From: JASBZA01 sp964392065
Lineage (GTDB): Bacteria > Bacillota > Clostridia > Saccharofermentanales > Fastidiosipilaceae
DNA length: 18,765 nt
Direction of reading: 5' to 3'
Assembly (NCBI GenBank): GCA_964392065.1
Contig: CAYMOG010000028.1
Location: 1-18,765 of the forward strand
Part shown: positions 6,726 to 15,108 of the stretch, in pieces
Position numbering within the stretch: the stretch's first letter is position 1
Layout of the letters: each line of letters starts with the position of its first letter
Position numbers and translations under genes: made by a program
Notes under the pieces: generated by a model
Database searches by the model: none
Told to the model about the DNA's origin: nothing
Seen by the model: the letters and a program-made list of their open reading frames with translations, nothing else

Positions 6726-7744
6726 GGTCTCAAATTCACTTTCAATGCATTTTCTAATGTTTCGAGTCTACCTAAACCATTGGGTAATTGATTAATGGCT
6801 TGGAAGAGCTGAGGTGTGGGCGCTAAGTTTGCCTCGATTAAGACGGGTCCTTGTTGAGCTATGGCTACATCCCAGCCAATATAGTGGCCTTTGCATCGTG
6901 CACTCGCTATTTTACAGAGATCTATTGCTTCTTTGTAATAGGGAAACTGGAAGTTTTTAAATACGAAACCATTAATTGGGTTCTCACTATAAATCTTTAC
7001 GACGGGTAGATGTGTGAAATAATCGTGTTTTACGCGCCCTTCTGCATCCAATATACAATAAGCCCCACCCATACTACCATTATCGACATATGCTTCCGTG
7101 ACAGATATTCTCGATGCAACGAAGGGTACTTCCAGATTGCCTGACTTATCGCGACAGGTAACGACCCGAATCGTATTCACGGAATTTTTTGAGAGTTTTG
7201 CAACTTCCGTATGCTGTTGGATGGCTTCTTCAACAATCTGATAATTCGACTTCTGCAGTTGTTTGTATATCTCCTCGGCATTAGCACCGGCGAAATCTTC
7301 TAAAAGGAAACGTTTCACACCACTTCCACCCATGCCGTCTGGAGTTTTGGCAAAAAACATTTCATGTCTTGTTAAGAATTCTTGTAATGCCGAAACCGTA
7401 TCAACGCGCAAGTCGAGGGTCTCAATTCCTTTTAAATCCTGGAAATTTCGGTTGAACAAACCCTTATCGTTGAAGAAATCATTGTCTTCTTGTGTCTGTC
7501 CGAAATGCTTCGTAATCAGTGGGTAGTGACGGTTGACGCAGATGAAGGACTCACGGTACGCTTCTTCTGGACGATTAGGGAAGTCATAGGCAAAATAATC
7601 TGCCCAAGTGTAGCCCTGCTTATAGCAAGCATAGAGATCTTGCAAGAGATGGAGCGTTGATCTCGACGAAGTGTGTCTTGCTTGCTGGAGAAGTGGCCAA
7701 ATTTCGCCCCATTCCATTGACATAATTTTCTTAATTGCGTTCAT
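6722..7744 (-). CDS. Sugar-transfer-associated ATP-grasp protein, paralog 4 (most divergent)
   Basis: This 340-residue protein belongs to the same family but is clearly further from the other three. The phosphate loop is DGMGGSGV (136-143), followed by VEEAIQQH (171-178), SVNTIRVVTC (188-197), VDNGSMGG (220-227), GWDVAIAQQGP (290-300) and the metal-binding LIEANLAP (302-309). The HP(V/R)TG motif of the others is NPING here (255-259). The NQNYYFT(K/D)ILG C-terminal block is replaced by LFQAINQLPNG. The start has AAGGAAG three bases before the ATG and overlaps the end of the yfhO gene by 14 bases, so the two are probably translated together. Being the first ATP-grasp gene and the most divergent, it may have a different substrate or partner from the tandem trio. 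That is inference. Confidence 0.8.
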   Translation of the reverse strand: MNAIKKIMSMEWGEIWPLLQQARHTSSRSTLHLLQDLYACYKQGYTWADYFAYDFPNRPEEAYRESFICVNRHYPLITKHFGQTQEDNDFFNDKGLFNRNFQDLKGIETLDLRVDTVSALQEFLTRHEMFFAKTPDGMGGSGVKRFLLEDFAGANAEEIYKQLQKSNYQIVEEAIQQHTEVAKLSKNSVNTIRVVTCRDKSGNLEVPFVASRISVTEAYVDNGSMGGAYCILDAEGRVKHDYFTHLPVVKIYSENPINGFVFKNFQFPYYKEAIDLCKIASARCKGHYIGWDVAIAQQGPVLIEANLAPTPQLFQAINQLPNGLGRLETLENALKVNLRP

Positions 7745-10700
7745 TTTCTTCCTTGTCTTGCTCTATTTCGACTTTGCTAATATCTTGCACTTCAGACCTG
7801 TCTTCTACCGCTGATTTCGACACATGATAAACTCGGGCTTGTCCTGGTCTTCTTGGGTAGTTCGAGAAATCTCTTCGCCAGTTCTCTTCCGATTTAGATA
7901 GAGACTCTTCCAATTCTATAGCCTGAGCATCCTTCTGAGCCCATGACTTACTGAGTTTCTGATAACGTTTCTCTCTTCTCTTGTTGATTCTATTTGCCCG
8001 GAACTTCTTCTCATCAATAACGAAGAGAACTAGGAGAATGCTGCCTACAATAGTCAGTATTAGGCCTATATAGAATCCTCTTGGTACGAAACTCAACTCT
8101 AGTGTATGGGCACCTGCATCCGTTGGGATTGCTAGCAGGGCTTCATCACCAATATGAGAAATTTCCACTTCTTGTCCATCTATCTTAGCATTCCATGACG
8201 AATCATACGGGATAGATAGATAGAGTATACCCGCTTCAGGCGCTGTGTAATGCGCTAGGAAGCCATTAGCGGACCACTCGGTCACATCAATAGCTCTCTC
8301 TTGTAAAGATTCCATAGCTGAGCGATACGCATCCAATTTCATACCTGCAGCATATACTGTCACATCCGATGCCTTATCACTTGCTTGTTCGAAGCTTACT
8401 TCTACAATATCGCCCGGCAAAACATGCCCTGCATCAAACGTCTCGAAGAAATGCACATTGCGATTCACACTTAGAGGCACAGAAGATTCCGCCATTTCCT
8501 CAGTCGTTTCACTTGATACAGTGGCCGGCGATGTTTCGGTGGTTTCTTCCAAGTCATAGGGCTCACCGCTATTATTTTCATCTACTATTAGGTCATCTCC
8601 TCGCTTCACGCTCATCTGAACATTGGTAGATTGCGTTACATTAAATGCTAAGTAGAGATGCTGTGCCTCCTCAATGGGTATTTCCATACGCATGAGTGTT
8701 GATGAGTTTTGGTCTTCTGGTACAAAACGCTTACCAGTTTCACTATTTCCAGTACTGGGTTGGAAATTGGATCCTTCTGTCACTAGCATTTCTATAGGCT
8801 CGAATACAGGATCGATCCCTGCCATCGTACGCAACATATTATTCCAATTACGAAATGGATTGCCTGTTTGTGAATTCCAGCTTGCAAATTCTGGATTTGC
8901 TGCAGCACCCACTTCTAGAGCATAGGGATTTCTCATAAGTGTCATTTCCCCTGAACGGGCAACTTCTTCTAGAAGTGTGTCACGATTACTTGTGGTTGTG
9001 CTATTTTTCAAGATGAAATACTCTAAACCTAAGAGAGAGTCTCCGACAGCAGTAGACGCCACATGTTTATAACTATTGATGTTATTCCCATGATATGCAA
9101 ACTTCCGGAAGAACTTAGCGGTGGGTTCTCTGCTTGTAGATGAGAACAATGTGAAACCAGGATAGCCATAGAGTGCTCCGTCGTTCGTAGTCTTCGCAGG
9201 TAAAACTTCCATTCGATAGAAGTCTCCGTCTTCTTCGGTCTGAACGACCTGTAGTAGTTCTTCAATTTCTTCCATGCCTGCTATGAAGTGGGTTCTAGAA
9301 GTATAAACTTCATTCTCCGCTATCTGAGCTACCGTGAGGATTCCATTGATCGTGACCTCTCCTACCATAACGACAGCGAGAAGCAACAAGACGGTACGGA
9401 AATAATTTCGCTTCCAAATCAACATAAATAAAAGCAGGTAAACCATGAAGAAGAAAATATTAATATAGGCATTTCCGTGGGTTATTAAATCATCATTGAA
9501 GCGCTCCGCCATAATGACAAAAAGAACACCTAATCCCGTAGTAAGCGCAAGACTCTTACTACTAAATTCCCTAATAACGGTGAGCGTTCTGAACACAATA
9601 ATTAATAACAAGAAACTAAATAAGAAAGAATATCGGTAGGGCAACTGATTAGGGTAATGCATTCCATGCCAAATAAAGTCCAGATAATTCGAATTAAAAC
9701 TAATGAACAAAAAGGCTAAGAGAATGAGATGGGGAAGTTTTTCCTTGATACGAATCCTCGTGGAGAAAATATAGAGCGGAACGAAGGTGAAGACTAGAAT
9801 TCCACTATAAATATTAGGTAGGCCTCTACGAATGCTAGGTGGTATCGCCATTAATTGATGCGTTAGAAAATCGAAAGCACTGAAACGAAAGCTCCAGGCA
9901 CTAGGGAAACTGTCTCCTGCAGCCGAGGTGTCGGCCAAAGACAAAAATGTAGGAAATAATAAGAAACTGCTTATCGCCACACCAATTAGAGTCACGATTC
10001 CGAATCGGAGTGCGATTGGCCAAAAAGAAATACGGTTTTCTTTTACTAAAAAACGTTCTTCATAACTCAATTCACTCAGTCGGCGGCCCTGACGGAGGTC
10101 TTCTTTATATTGGTCTTCGGCTGCTTGGGCCGAAAAATAGGCAACGAAGAAATAGAGCGCTGTAAATATACAAACGAAAAAAGCAATATAGTAATTTACA
10201 AACAAACAAAAGGCTAGACTTAAAGCATATAGAGCCGTCTTGCCTTCACGGATGAGCTTATGAACACCTAAAATAACTAGAGGAAGAGCGGCGGTTACAT
10301 CTAGCCACATGACGTCCCACGAAAATGCTAAATTGAAACCACAGAGTGCGTAGGCTACAGAAACCGCAACAATCATTGCGTCTCCACCGAAATCTTCACT
10401 ACCTACTTCTTCTACGCGTTCCTTGCTACGAATACTAAACAAGCCTTCTTTACCTATACTATTCATGAGCATATAGGCGAAGGACCAGGCAGCAAAACCG
10501 AGTTTCGTAACGGTTAGGAAGGCCACAGCTTCAGTAATATGTTGCATGGGAAATAACGGTAATAGTAAGTTCAGAGGAGACGCTGCATAATAAGCTAAGA
10601 GTGCGAAGAAGTTTGTTCCTAAGCCAATCCTCCAGCTATAGAACAGGCTCTCAAAATTCATAATCTTGCGTCGCATTTCACTTAAGAAGGAAACATATTG

Positions 10701-10859
10701 ATGATACAAATCTATAGTCAACGGAGAACGCTCTCCAACTGGCCAAAACTGTAGAATTCCCCAGGCCAAAAGCATGATCACAATGGGAATTAGGAAGGAT
10801 AAAAGCAGTACGGTTCGGCGAGGTGTTAGTATTTTGCGCCTAGACTGAAGTTTTTTCAT
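7731..10859 (-). CDS. YfhO-family membrane protein (GT-C-like glycosyltransferase)
   Basis: This is a large polytopic membrane protein of 1042 residues. The N-terminal region has FWPVGERSPLTIDLYHQYVSF (residues 38-58), where D50 sits at the position of the catalytic acid in GT-C folds. It is followed by SWRIGLGTNFFALLAYYAASPLNLL, a strong YfhO signature. About a dozen hydrophobic segments fill the first half. The second half is mainly an extracytoplasmic domain with a Ser/Thr/Glu-rich stretch, followed by one last helix (GFYIGLILTIVGSILLVLFVI) and a long charged cytoplasmic tail. Most YfhO proteins are nearer 850-900 residues. Characterised YfhO proteins take part in teichoic acid glycosylation, using lipid-linked sugars outside the membrane. 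I place the start at 10859 (GGAGG four bases upstream); the longer frame from 10901 starts in the loop of a hairpin. It leads the operon of four ATP-grasp genes. Confidence 0.88.
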   Translation of the reverse strand: MKKLQSRRKILTPRRTVLLLSFLIPIVIMLLAWGILQFWPVGERSPLTIDLYHQYVSFLSEMRRKIMNFESLFYSWRIGLGTNFFALLAYYAASPLNLLLPLFPMQHITEAVAFLTVTKLGFAAWSFAYMLMNSIGKEGLFSIRSKERVEEVGSEDFGGDAMIVAVSVAYALCGFNLAFSWDVMWLDVTAALPLVILGVHKLIREGKTALYALSLAFCLFVNYYIAFFVCIFTALYFFVAYFSAQAAEDQYKEDLRQGRRLSELSYEERFLVKENRISFWPIALRFGIVTLIGVAISSFLLFPTFLSLADTSAAGDSFPSAWSFRFSAFDFLTHQLMAIPPSIRRGLPNIYSGILVFTFVPLYIFSTRIRIKEKLPHLILLAFLFISFNSNYLDFIWHGMHYPNQLPYRYSFLFSFLLLIIVFRTLTVIREFSSKSLALTTGLGVLFVIMAERFNDDLITHGNAYINIFFFMVYLLLFMLIWKRNYFRTVLLLLAVVMVGEVTINGILTVAQIAENEVYTSRTHFIAGMEEIEELLQVVQTEEDGDFYRMEVLPAKTTNDGALYGYPGFTLFSSTSREPTAKFFRKFAYHGNNINSYKHVASTAVGDSLLGLEYFILKNSTTTSNRDTLLEEVARSGEMTLMRNPYALEVGAAANPEFASWNSQTGNPFRNWNNMLRTMAGIDPVFEPIEMLVTEGSNFQPSTGNSETGKRFVPEDQNSSTLMRMEIPIEEAQHLYLAFNVTQSTNVQMSVKRGDDLIVDENNSGEPYDLEETTETSPATVSSETTEEMAESSVPLSVNRNVHFFETFDAGHVLPGDIVEVSFEQASDKASDVTVYAAGMKLDAYRSAMESLQERAIDVTEWSANGFLAHYTAPEAGILYLSIPYDSSWNAKIDGQEVEISHIGDEALLAIPTDAGAHTLELSFVPRGFYIGLILTIVGSILLVLFVIDEKKFRANRINKRREKRYQKLSKSWAQKDAQAIELEESLSKSEENWRRDFSNYPRRPGQARVYHVSKSAVEDRSEVQDISKVEIEQDKEENERN

Positions 10860-10878
10860 AGCTCCTCCAAAATAATAG

Positions 10879-10917
10879 AATACTGCCCTGAATTTTAACA
10901 TATTTCAGGGCAGTATT
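10879..10917 (-). terminator. Perfect 14-bp hairpin between lacZ and yfhO, possible terminator or attenuator
   Basis: AATACTGCCCTGAA and TTCAGGGCAGTATT pair perfectly around an 11-base loop. On the minus strand the stem is followed by a T-rich but broken tract (CTATTATTTT). It may end the lacZ transcript, attenuate read-through into the yfhO operon, or act as a DNA operator for that operon. It lies 25 bases after the lacZ stop and about 20 before the yfhO start. Confidence 0.6.
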
Positions 10918-10942
10918 TTCGTAGTATCTTGAGTTAGGTGAG

Positions 10943-13900
10943 CTATTTACTTGTAACAGTGAGGTGAATCTCAAAGTCTATTGATTTTTCTCTTAATTGA
11001 TACTTCTCAAGTAAGACTGGTCCACAGCTGTTTGAACCAATACCAGCTTGCCTATAATCTAAGCGTAAGATCTGCCCCTCTTCTTCTAATAAGAAGTTAT
11101 GGGTTTTCTCTGTAAGCTGCTCTTGTGAATAGCTAGACAAATTAAATTGACTGCCCTTGGGCATCTGAGCATAGAGTGTAAAATCCTCGTTGTTTAGAAG
11201 AATCTCTCTTGCATCGTATCTACTCCCGTGCTCTTGTGGGAATATATAATCTTCATAGAGGTCCTCCGCCTTGACATGGAATAGACCCAAATGACTTGCT
11301 CTACGTTTGTCTATATAACTCTCATACGGTCCATAGGCGAAGTAATCGACATCATCGAACTGAGTATTTAAGAAGAGCCGTAAACCGAAACGTGGAATCT
11401 CAGCAAATCTTTCATCGAAGTCCACATGAGTCTTCACATGGATTGCACCAGACGCTTGAATCGTCCATAAGGTCTCCATTCTCCCTAATGGCTGAACAAC
11501 AGGCGCAGCTAGGAGTTCTTGAACCTTGATAACAATCTGCTCTTGATTTGCTGTATATTCTACCGCGTTTACACGGCCTTTTACATAAGGAAATTCCGAA
11601 CGTTCCCAGGCTGCTCTCACATTACGATCATTGTCCGTAGGTGCACGCCAAACCGTCCAGTCGCCAGGCTTAGCTAAGAGCTCTTTGCCTTCGACTTCAA
11701 TAGAGATAGGCTGGCCTAAAACCTTATCGAAACTGAATTTTAGTAATGGACTTGTCATTTTTATATAGCGATAGTCTTCTTCTACGGGTTCAAAATGATT
11801 CTTAGTCGATTCATACTCAGGACTTAGCAAACCTTGTTCTACTTCCTGAAGAAGAACTTGCTCAGTACCTAGATTGAGGTCGCCTGCTTTGGAGAAGATT
11901 TCTACTAAGATATAAACGAGAGCATTGGCAGGATAGTCTTCTAATGCCACAGAAACTGTCTCTTCTCCTCTCGCTTGAATACTAAGTGTAGTAAATTCCT
12001 GTTTATGGACTACTTGATCATTAACATACTGACTAATTGTCAAGTAGTAATCTTTATCAAAAGGAATGAAATCGAGATGACTCTTAAAGGTTAGTTCCAT
12101 TTTATCGGCATTTTGCTTGTGTTCACTTATACGCAAAGGACGTAAAACATTCTTATACTCAATAAGACCGGACTTCACTTGTCTGTCAGGGGTAACGAGT
12201 CCATCTACACAGAAATTACCATCGTGATGGGTTTCACCGAAGTCACCGCCATATAAGAAACGCTTTTCGCCGTCCACTTCTACTTGTATTGCATGGTCGG
12301 TCCATTCCCAAGCAAATCCACCCATTAGCTTGTCGTAGGCATAGAAGAGCTGCCAATAATCTTCAATATCTCCCGGGCCATTACCCATAGCATGAATATA
12401 TTCCACTAGACACATAGGCTTATCCAACATGTCGGTAGATGCATACTCTTCTACAACCTTAACGCTAGGATACATCCGCGAATAGGTATCAATATTACTA
12501 ATATCATTCGTATAATCATGAGCTTCGTAAATAGAACCCTCATAAGAAATAGGAATCGATGGGTCGAAACGCTTCAGCCATGCGGCAGCTCTCTCCATAT
12601 TAGGACCATAACCTGCTTCATTACCTAGAGAATACAAACCGATACATGGACTATTTAACTCGCTCTTAGCCATTCTCTGAATTCTATCCATCACAGCTTC
12701 TTCAAACTGTGGATCATGCATCATATAGCCATAGTATGATGTTTTAAACGTAAGCTGATTTACATTCGTACGCTCATAATCCCATTTACCCTCGGGATCA
12801 ATGTAGTGTACATTTCCATGGGCTTCTAGGTCCGCCTCTGTAATGCAGTAGAGTCCATATTTACTATAGAAATCATAGGCCCAGGGTGCACTGGGATAGT
12901 GACTTGTACGTACAGCATTAAGATTATGTTCTTTCATAATTTTTATGTCTGTAAGCAACTGTTCAGTGGAGATTGTTCTTCCCGTTACAGGATCTGAATC
13001 ATGTCGATTCGTGCCCTTCATCTTCACCGGAACATGGTTCCAATAGTAAACACCATGCTCAATATGCACTTTTCTAAGGCCTAGAGGTCTAGTTATGGCC
13101 TCATCTTCGGTCTCAAGAATAATGGTATATAGCTGAGGGTCTTCTGCATTCCATAGAACAGGGTCTGCTAGGGAAATGCCTTTACCTTCTTCCCACTTCT
13201 CGTTATAGATCAGTTCACCTTTCGGATCTAATATTTTCACCTGAACCACTGGAGGCGTATTCTCACTATAGAAATCTATATCTAGAGATACATCAACATG
13301 ACTTAGCTCCTGATTAAAATCCTGGTAGAAACGAAAGGACTGTATGTGATTTTTAGGTCTAAACGCAAGATAAACATCCCGGAAAATACCACTCATACGG
13401 AATTTATCTTGATCTTCTAAGAAGGTCCCGAAACTCCATTTCAAAACAATAAGTTGAATTTCATTCTCACCCGCCTGCAGATGAGGTGTTAAATTAATAT
13501 GTTTAGAAGCATGAGAGACTTGTGAAAAAGCAATTTCTTTGCCATTAATATAGAGATAAAAAGCAGAATCCACACCATCTAATACGAGTTCCACATGCTC
13601 TTCCAACGCTTCTTCACTTATCTCAAAATATCTACGATAAATACCCGTTGGATTAAGCGCAGGCACATGGGGCGCGGCCATAGGAATAGGGTATCGCACA
13701 TTGATATATTGGTTCGCATCATACCCTTGCAATTGCCAGCAAGATGGTACCGTAATCGTATCTTCTAACTTCTGATTCTTCCCTTTCGTTTCCATGAGAA
13801 AATTCAAGGCATCCTCATAAGATGGGAAAAATTGAAATTCCCATGTTCCATTTAATGATTTAATCCTAGAAGACTTAGACCATTCTTCCAAGTCCCATTC

Positions 13901-13987
13901 CTCTCCCACTGCATGGGGAATGTAGTAATTTCTGGGCTCCATGAGACCTTCGTGCAGTCTCTTCGGATTCTCGTGTTTTTTTAACAT
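10943..13987 (-). CDS. lacZ: Beta-galactosidase, glycoside hydrolase family 2 (LacZ)
   Basis: This is a 1014-residue cytoplasmic beta-galactosidase hydrolysing terminal beta-galactosides such as lactose. Family 2 domains appear in order: an N-terminal sugar-binding domain (RIKSLNGTWEFQFF, residues 41-54), Ig-like parts, the TIM barrel with KGTNRHDSDP (324-333) and NAVRTSHYP, then the C-terminal small-chain domain. The acid/base is E457 in LGNEAGYG, and the nucleophile is E529 in LVEYIHAMGNG. Length is typical for LacZ of this type. The start at 13987 has AGGAGAAGG immediately upstream; a longer frame to 14020 has no ribosome binding site. No lactose permease, galactose gene or repressor is adjacent. 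The gene is separated from the yfhO operon by a strong hairpin and from upstream genes by a roughly 490-base gap, so it is probably transcribed on its own. Confidence 0.96.
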   Translation of the reverse strand: MLKKHENPKRLHEGLMEPRNYYIPHAVGEEWDLEEWSKSSRIKSLNGTWEFQFFPSYEDALNFLMETKGKNQKLEDTITVPSCWQLQGYDANQYINVRYPIPMAAPHVPALNPTGIYRRYFEISEEALEEHVELVLDGVDSAFYLYINGKEIAFSQVSHASKHINLTPHLQAGENEIQLIVLKWSFGTFLEDQDKFRMSGIFRDVYLAFRPKNHIQSFRFYQDFNQELSHVDVSLDIDFYSENTPPVVQVKILDPKGELIYNEKWEEGKGISLADPVLWNAEDPQLYTIILETEDEAITRPLGLRKVHIEHGVYYWNHVPVKMKGTNRHDSDPVTGRTISTEQLLTDIKIMKEHNLNAVRTSHYPSAPWAYDFYSKYGLYCITEADLEAHGNVHYIDPEGKWDYERTNVNQLTFKTSYYGYMMHDPQFEEAVMDRIQRMAKSELNSPCIGLYSLGNEAGYGPNMERAAAWLKRFDPSIPISYEGSIYEAHDYTNDISNIDTYSRMYPSVKVVEEYASTDMLDKPMCLVEYIHAMGNGPGDIEDYWQLFYAYDKLMGGFAWEWTDHAIQVEVDGEKRFLYGGDFGETHHDGNFCVDGLVTPDRQVKSGLIEYKNVLRPLRISEHKQNADKMELTFKSHLDFIPFDKDYYLTISQYVNDQVVHKQEFTTLSIQARGEETVSVALEDYPANALVYILVEIFSKAGDLNLGTEQVLLQEVEQGLLSPEYESTKNHFEPVEEDYRYIKMTSPLLKFSFDKVLGQPISIEVEGKELLAKPGDWTVWRAPTDNDRNVRAAWERSEFPYVKGRVNAVEYTANQEQIVIKVQELLAAPVVQPLGRMETLWTIQASGAIHVKTHVDFDERFAEIPRFGLRLFLNTQFDDVDYFAYGPYESYIDKRRASHLGLFHVKAEDLYEDYIFPQEHGSRYDAREILLNNEDFTLYAQMPKGSQFNLSSYSQEQLTEKTHNFLLEEEGQILRLDYRQAGIGSNSCGPVLLEKYQLREKSIDFEIHLTVTSK

Positions 13988-14059
13988 TATCCTTCTCCTA
14001 TCGTTTTTATTTATTGCCAAAGGTCCACAACCTTGGTGTCTTCTACCATTTGCTTCAAT

Positions 14060-14077
14060 CTTACGGTATATCGTAAG
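14060..14077. promoter_or_regulatory. Dyad upstream of lacZ, candidate operator
   Basis: CTTACG and CGTAAG face each other around GTATAT, 73 bases before the lacZ start. The size and position suit a repressor or activator site. I could not recognise a convincing -35/-10 pair next to it, so the role is inferred from position. Confidence 0.4.
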
Positions 14078-14118
14078 GGAATACTAGGCTACACTTTACA
14101 ATCTCCTCATCTTAGAAA

Positions 14119-14338
14119 TTAATCTGCAATTAGATTGATCTTATCCTCGAGCCCATATCGAAGATAGATTTCATGTGGTGCATGGTACTTATCAAATAAG
14201 CACTTAAGGGCGTGCTCTAACGTTTTTACTTTCTCTGGGTTCTCTAATGCATGTAATTGCTCTTAAATTTCTAAATAGCATCTCTCTATTAGGATAAGGA
14301 AAGTTCTTCTTTATAACAATTAACCACGTTAGATTGCA
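14119..14338 (-). pseudogene. Possible remnant of an unidentified gene, frameshifted
   Basis: Within the gene-poor interval 14020-14506, the minus strand reads NLTWLIVIKKNFPYPNRE, then MLFRNL. After skipping one A near 14267-14269 it continues as EQLHALENPEKVKTLEHAL, then KCLFDKYHAPHEIYLRYGLE, and ends at a TAA at 14119. The composition looks protein-like: charged amphipathic helices, sensible codons and no stops across about 70 codons once the shift is allowed. No start codon or ribosome binding site is present, and an in-frame TAA closes the upstream end. I do not recognise the family. It could be the 3' end of a lost gene or chance. The rest of the interval (14339-14506) shows only an AT-rich spacer with one dyad. 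Confidence 0.35.
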
Positions 14339-14348
14339 TTAAGCAAAC

Positions 14349-14390
14349 CCTTTTTTAGCAAATAAAAAACAGCACATTATCTAAAAAAGG
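14349..14390. repeat. 10-bp inverted repeat downstream of the ECF gene
   Basis: CCTTTTTTAG and CTAAAAAAGG are perfect inverted arms around a 22-base loop. They lie about 120 bases past the stop of the ECF S-component gene. Without a T tract after the stem it would be a weak terminator on either strand. Confidence 0.35.
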
Positions 14391-14506
14391 CATACAGAAT
14401 TATAGCAAAAAGATTAACTTACTAGTTCTCTCTACATTATGGACAAAATAAGCCTATATATTCAGAATTATTATTGTTCGTATTTAAATTCAAGTAAATC
14501 TTATAA

Positions 14507-15052
14507 CTACTCTTCACGCCTAGCATGAACCGCGCCCGTTCTATGAAGAGCAAGCATAATAATTGGAATCAAGATAAGTTGTAGAATAATTCCAGGAATG
14601 GCAGTCGTAAAGGCTCCGGCAATAAAAGCTTGCCATGTAAAACTTCCGCCCCTTAAACCTAATAAAACAAGCATAGCAATCCCCCATACTATACGGCCTA
14701 GAATCATACTGGAAATGAGAGATTGATAGAGGGCCGACACATGACGAGAACGACTCTTATCATATATTATTCCTGCCACAAATCCATAGGTTGCCAATTC
14801 AAAAGCCATGGCAATCGCAACGGGATACAAGGGTGGCATCGAGAAAATCAAACTTCTCAGAAGAGGCGTTACGAGCCCAACCACGACGCCATATTTCCAA
14901 CCGCATATCAATGCGCATAAGAAAACAGGCAGATGCATGGGCAAGAGCATATTACCTATACTAGGTACCTGGCCAGTAAGAAAAGGTAAAAGCAAGCCAA
15001 GTGCTACAAACATGGCTGACAAAGCAAGATTACGAATTGGACTATTTTTCAT
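14507..15052 (-). CDS. ECF transporter S component, substrate unassigned
   Basis: This is a 181-residue integral membrane protein with about six hydrophobic segments. It has the ECF S-component features seen in small vitamin-uptake subunits: an N-terminal LALSAMFVALGLLLPF helix with the AxxxA-like face that docks to the shared EcfT subunit, then a GNMLLPMHLPVFLCALICG loop and VVGLVTPLLRS. The LLPMH-(I/L)-PV block is shared with a broad family that includes pantothenate-type transporters, but the substrate cannot be assigned from sequence. It has GGGAG nine bases before the ATG. It lies 35 bases after rsmI and may be read from that operon or from its own promoter. No ATPase or EcfT gene is nearby, as expected for a group II system using a shared energising module. 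Confidence 0.85.
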   Translation of the reverse strand: MKNSPIRNLALSAMFVALGLLLPFLTGQVPSIGNMLLPMHLPVFLCALICGWKYGVVVGLVTPLLRSLIFSMPPLYPVAIAMAFELATYGFVAGIIYDKSRSRHVSALYQSLISSMILGRIVWGIAMLVLLGLRGGSFTWQAFIAGAFTTAIPGIILQLILIPIIMLALHRTGAVHARREE

Positions 15053-15078
15053 AGAGTGATTCTCCCTTCAGAAGTATC

Positions 15079-15108
15079 CTTATACTATCATGAAATCTCA
15101 TTTTTCAA
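15079..15108 (-). promoter_or_regulatory. Possible promoter of the ECF S component
   Basis: TTGAAA (15103-15108) is followed on the minus strand by an 18-base spacer and TATAAG (15079-15084). The -35 box lies in the last codons of rsmI. It would give the transporter gene its own expression apart from the murJ operon. Confidence 0.45.

Noticed and set aside
14041..14140. MerR-type promoter with a long spacer in front of lacZ
   Set aside because: TTGTAA and TACGAT are 20 bases apart, but the dyad lies over and past the would-be -10 box instead of between the boxes, so the MerR arrangement does not fit.
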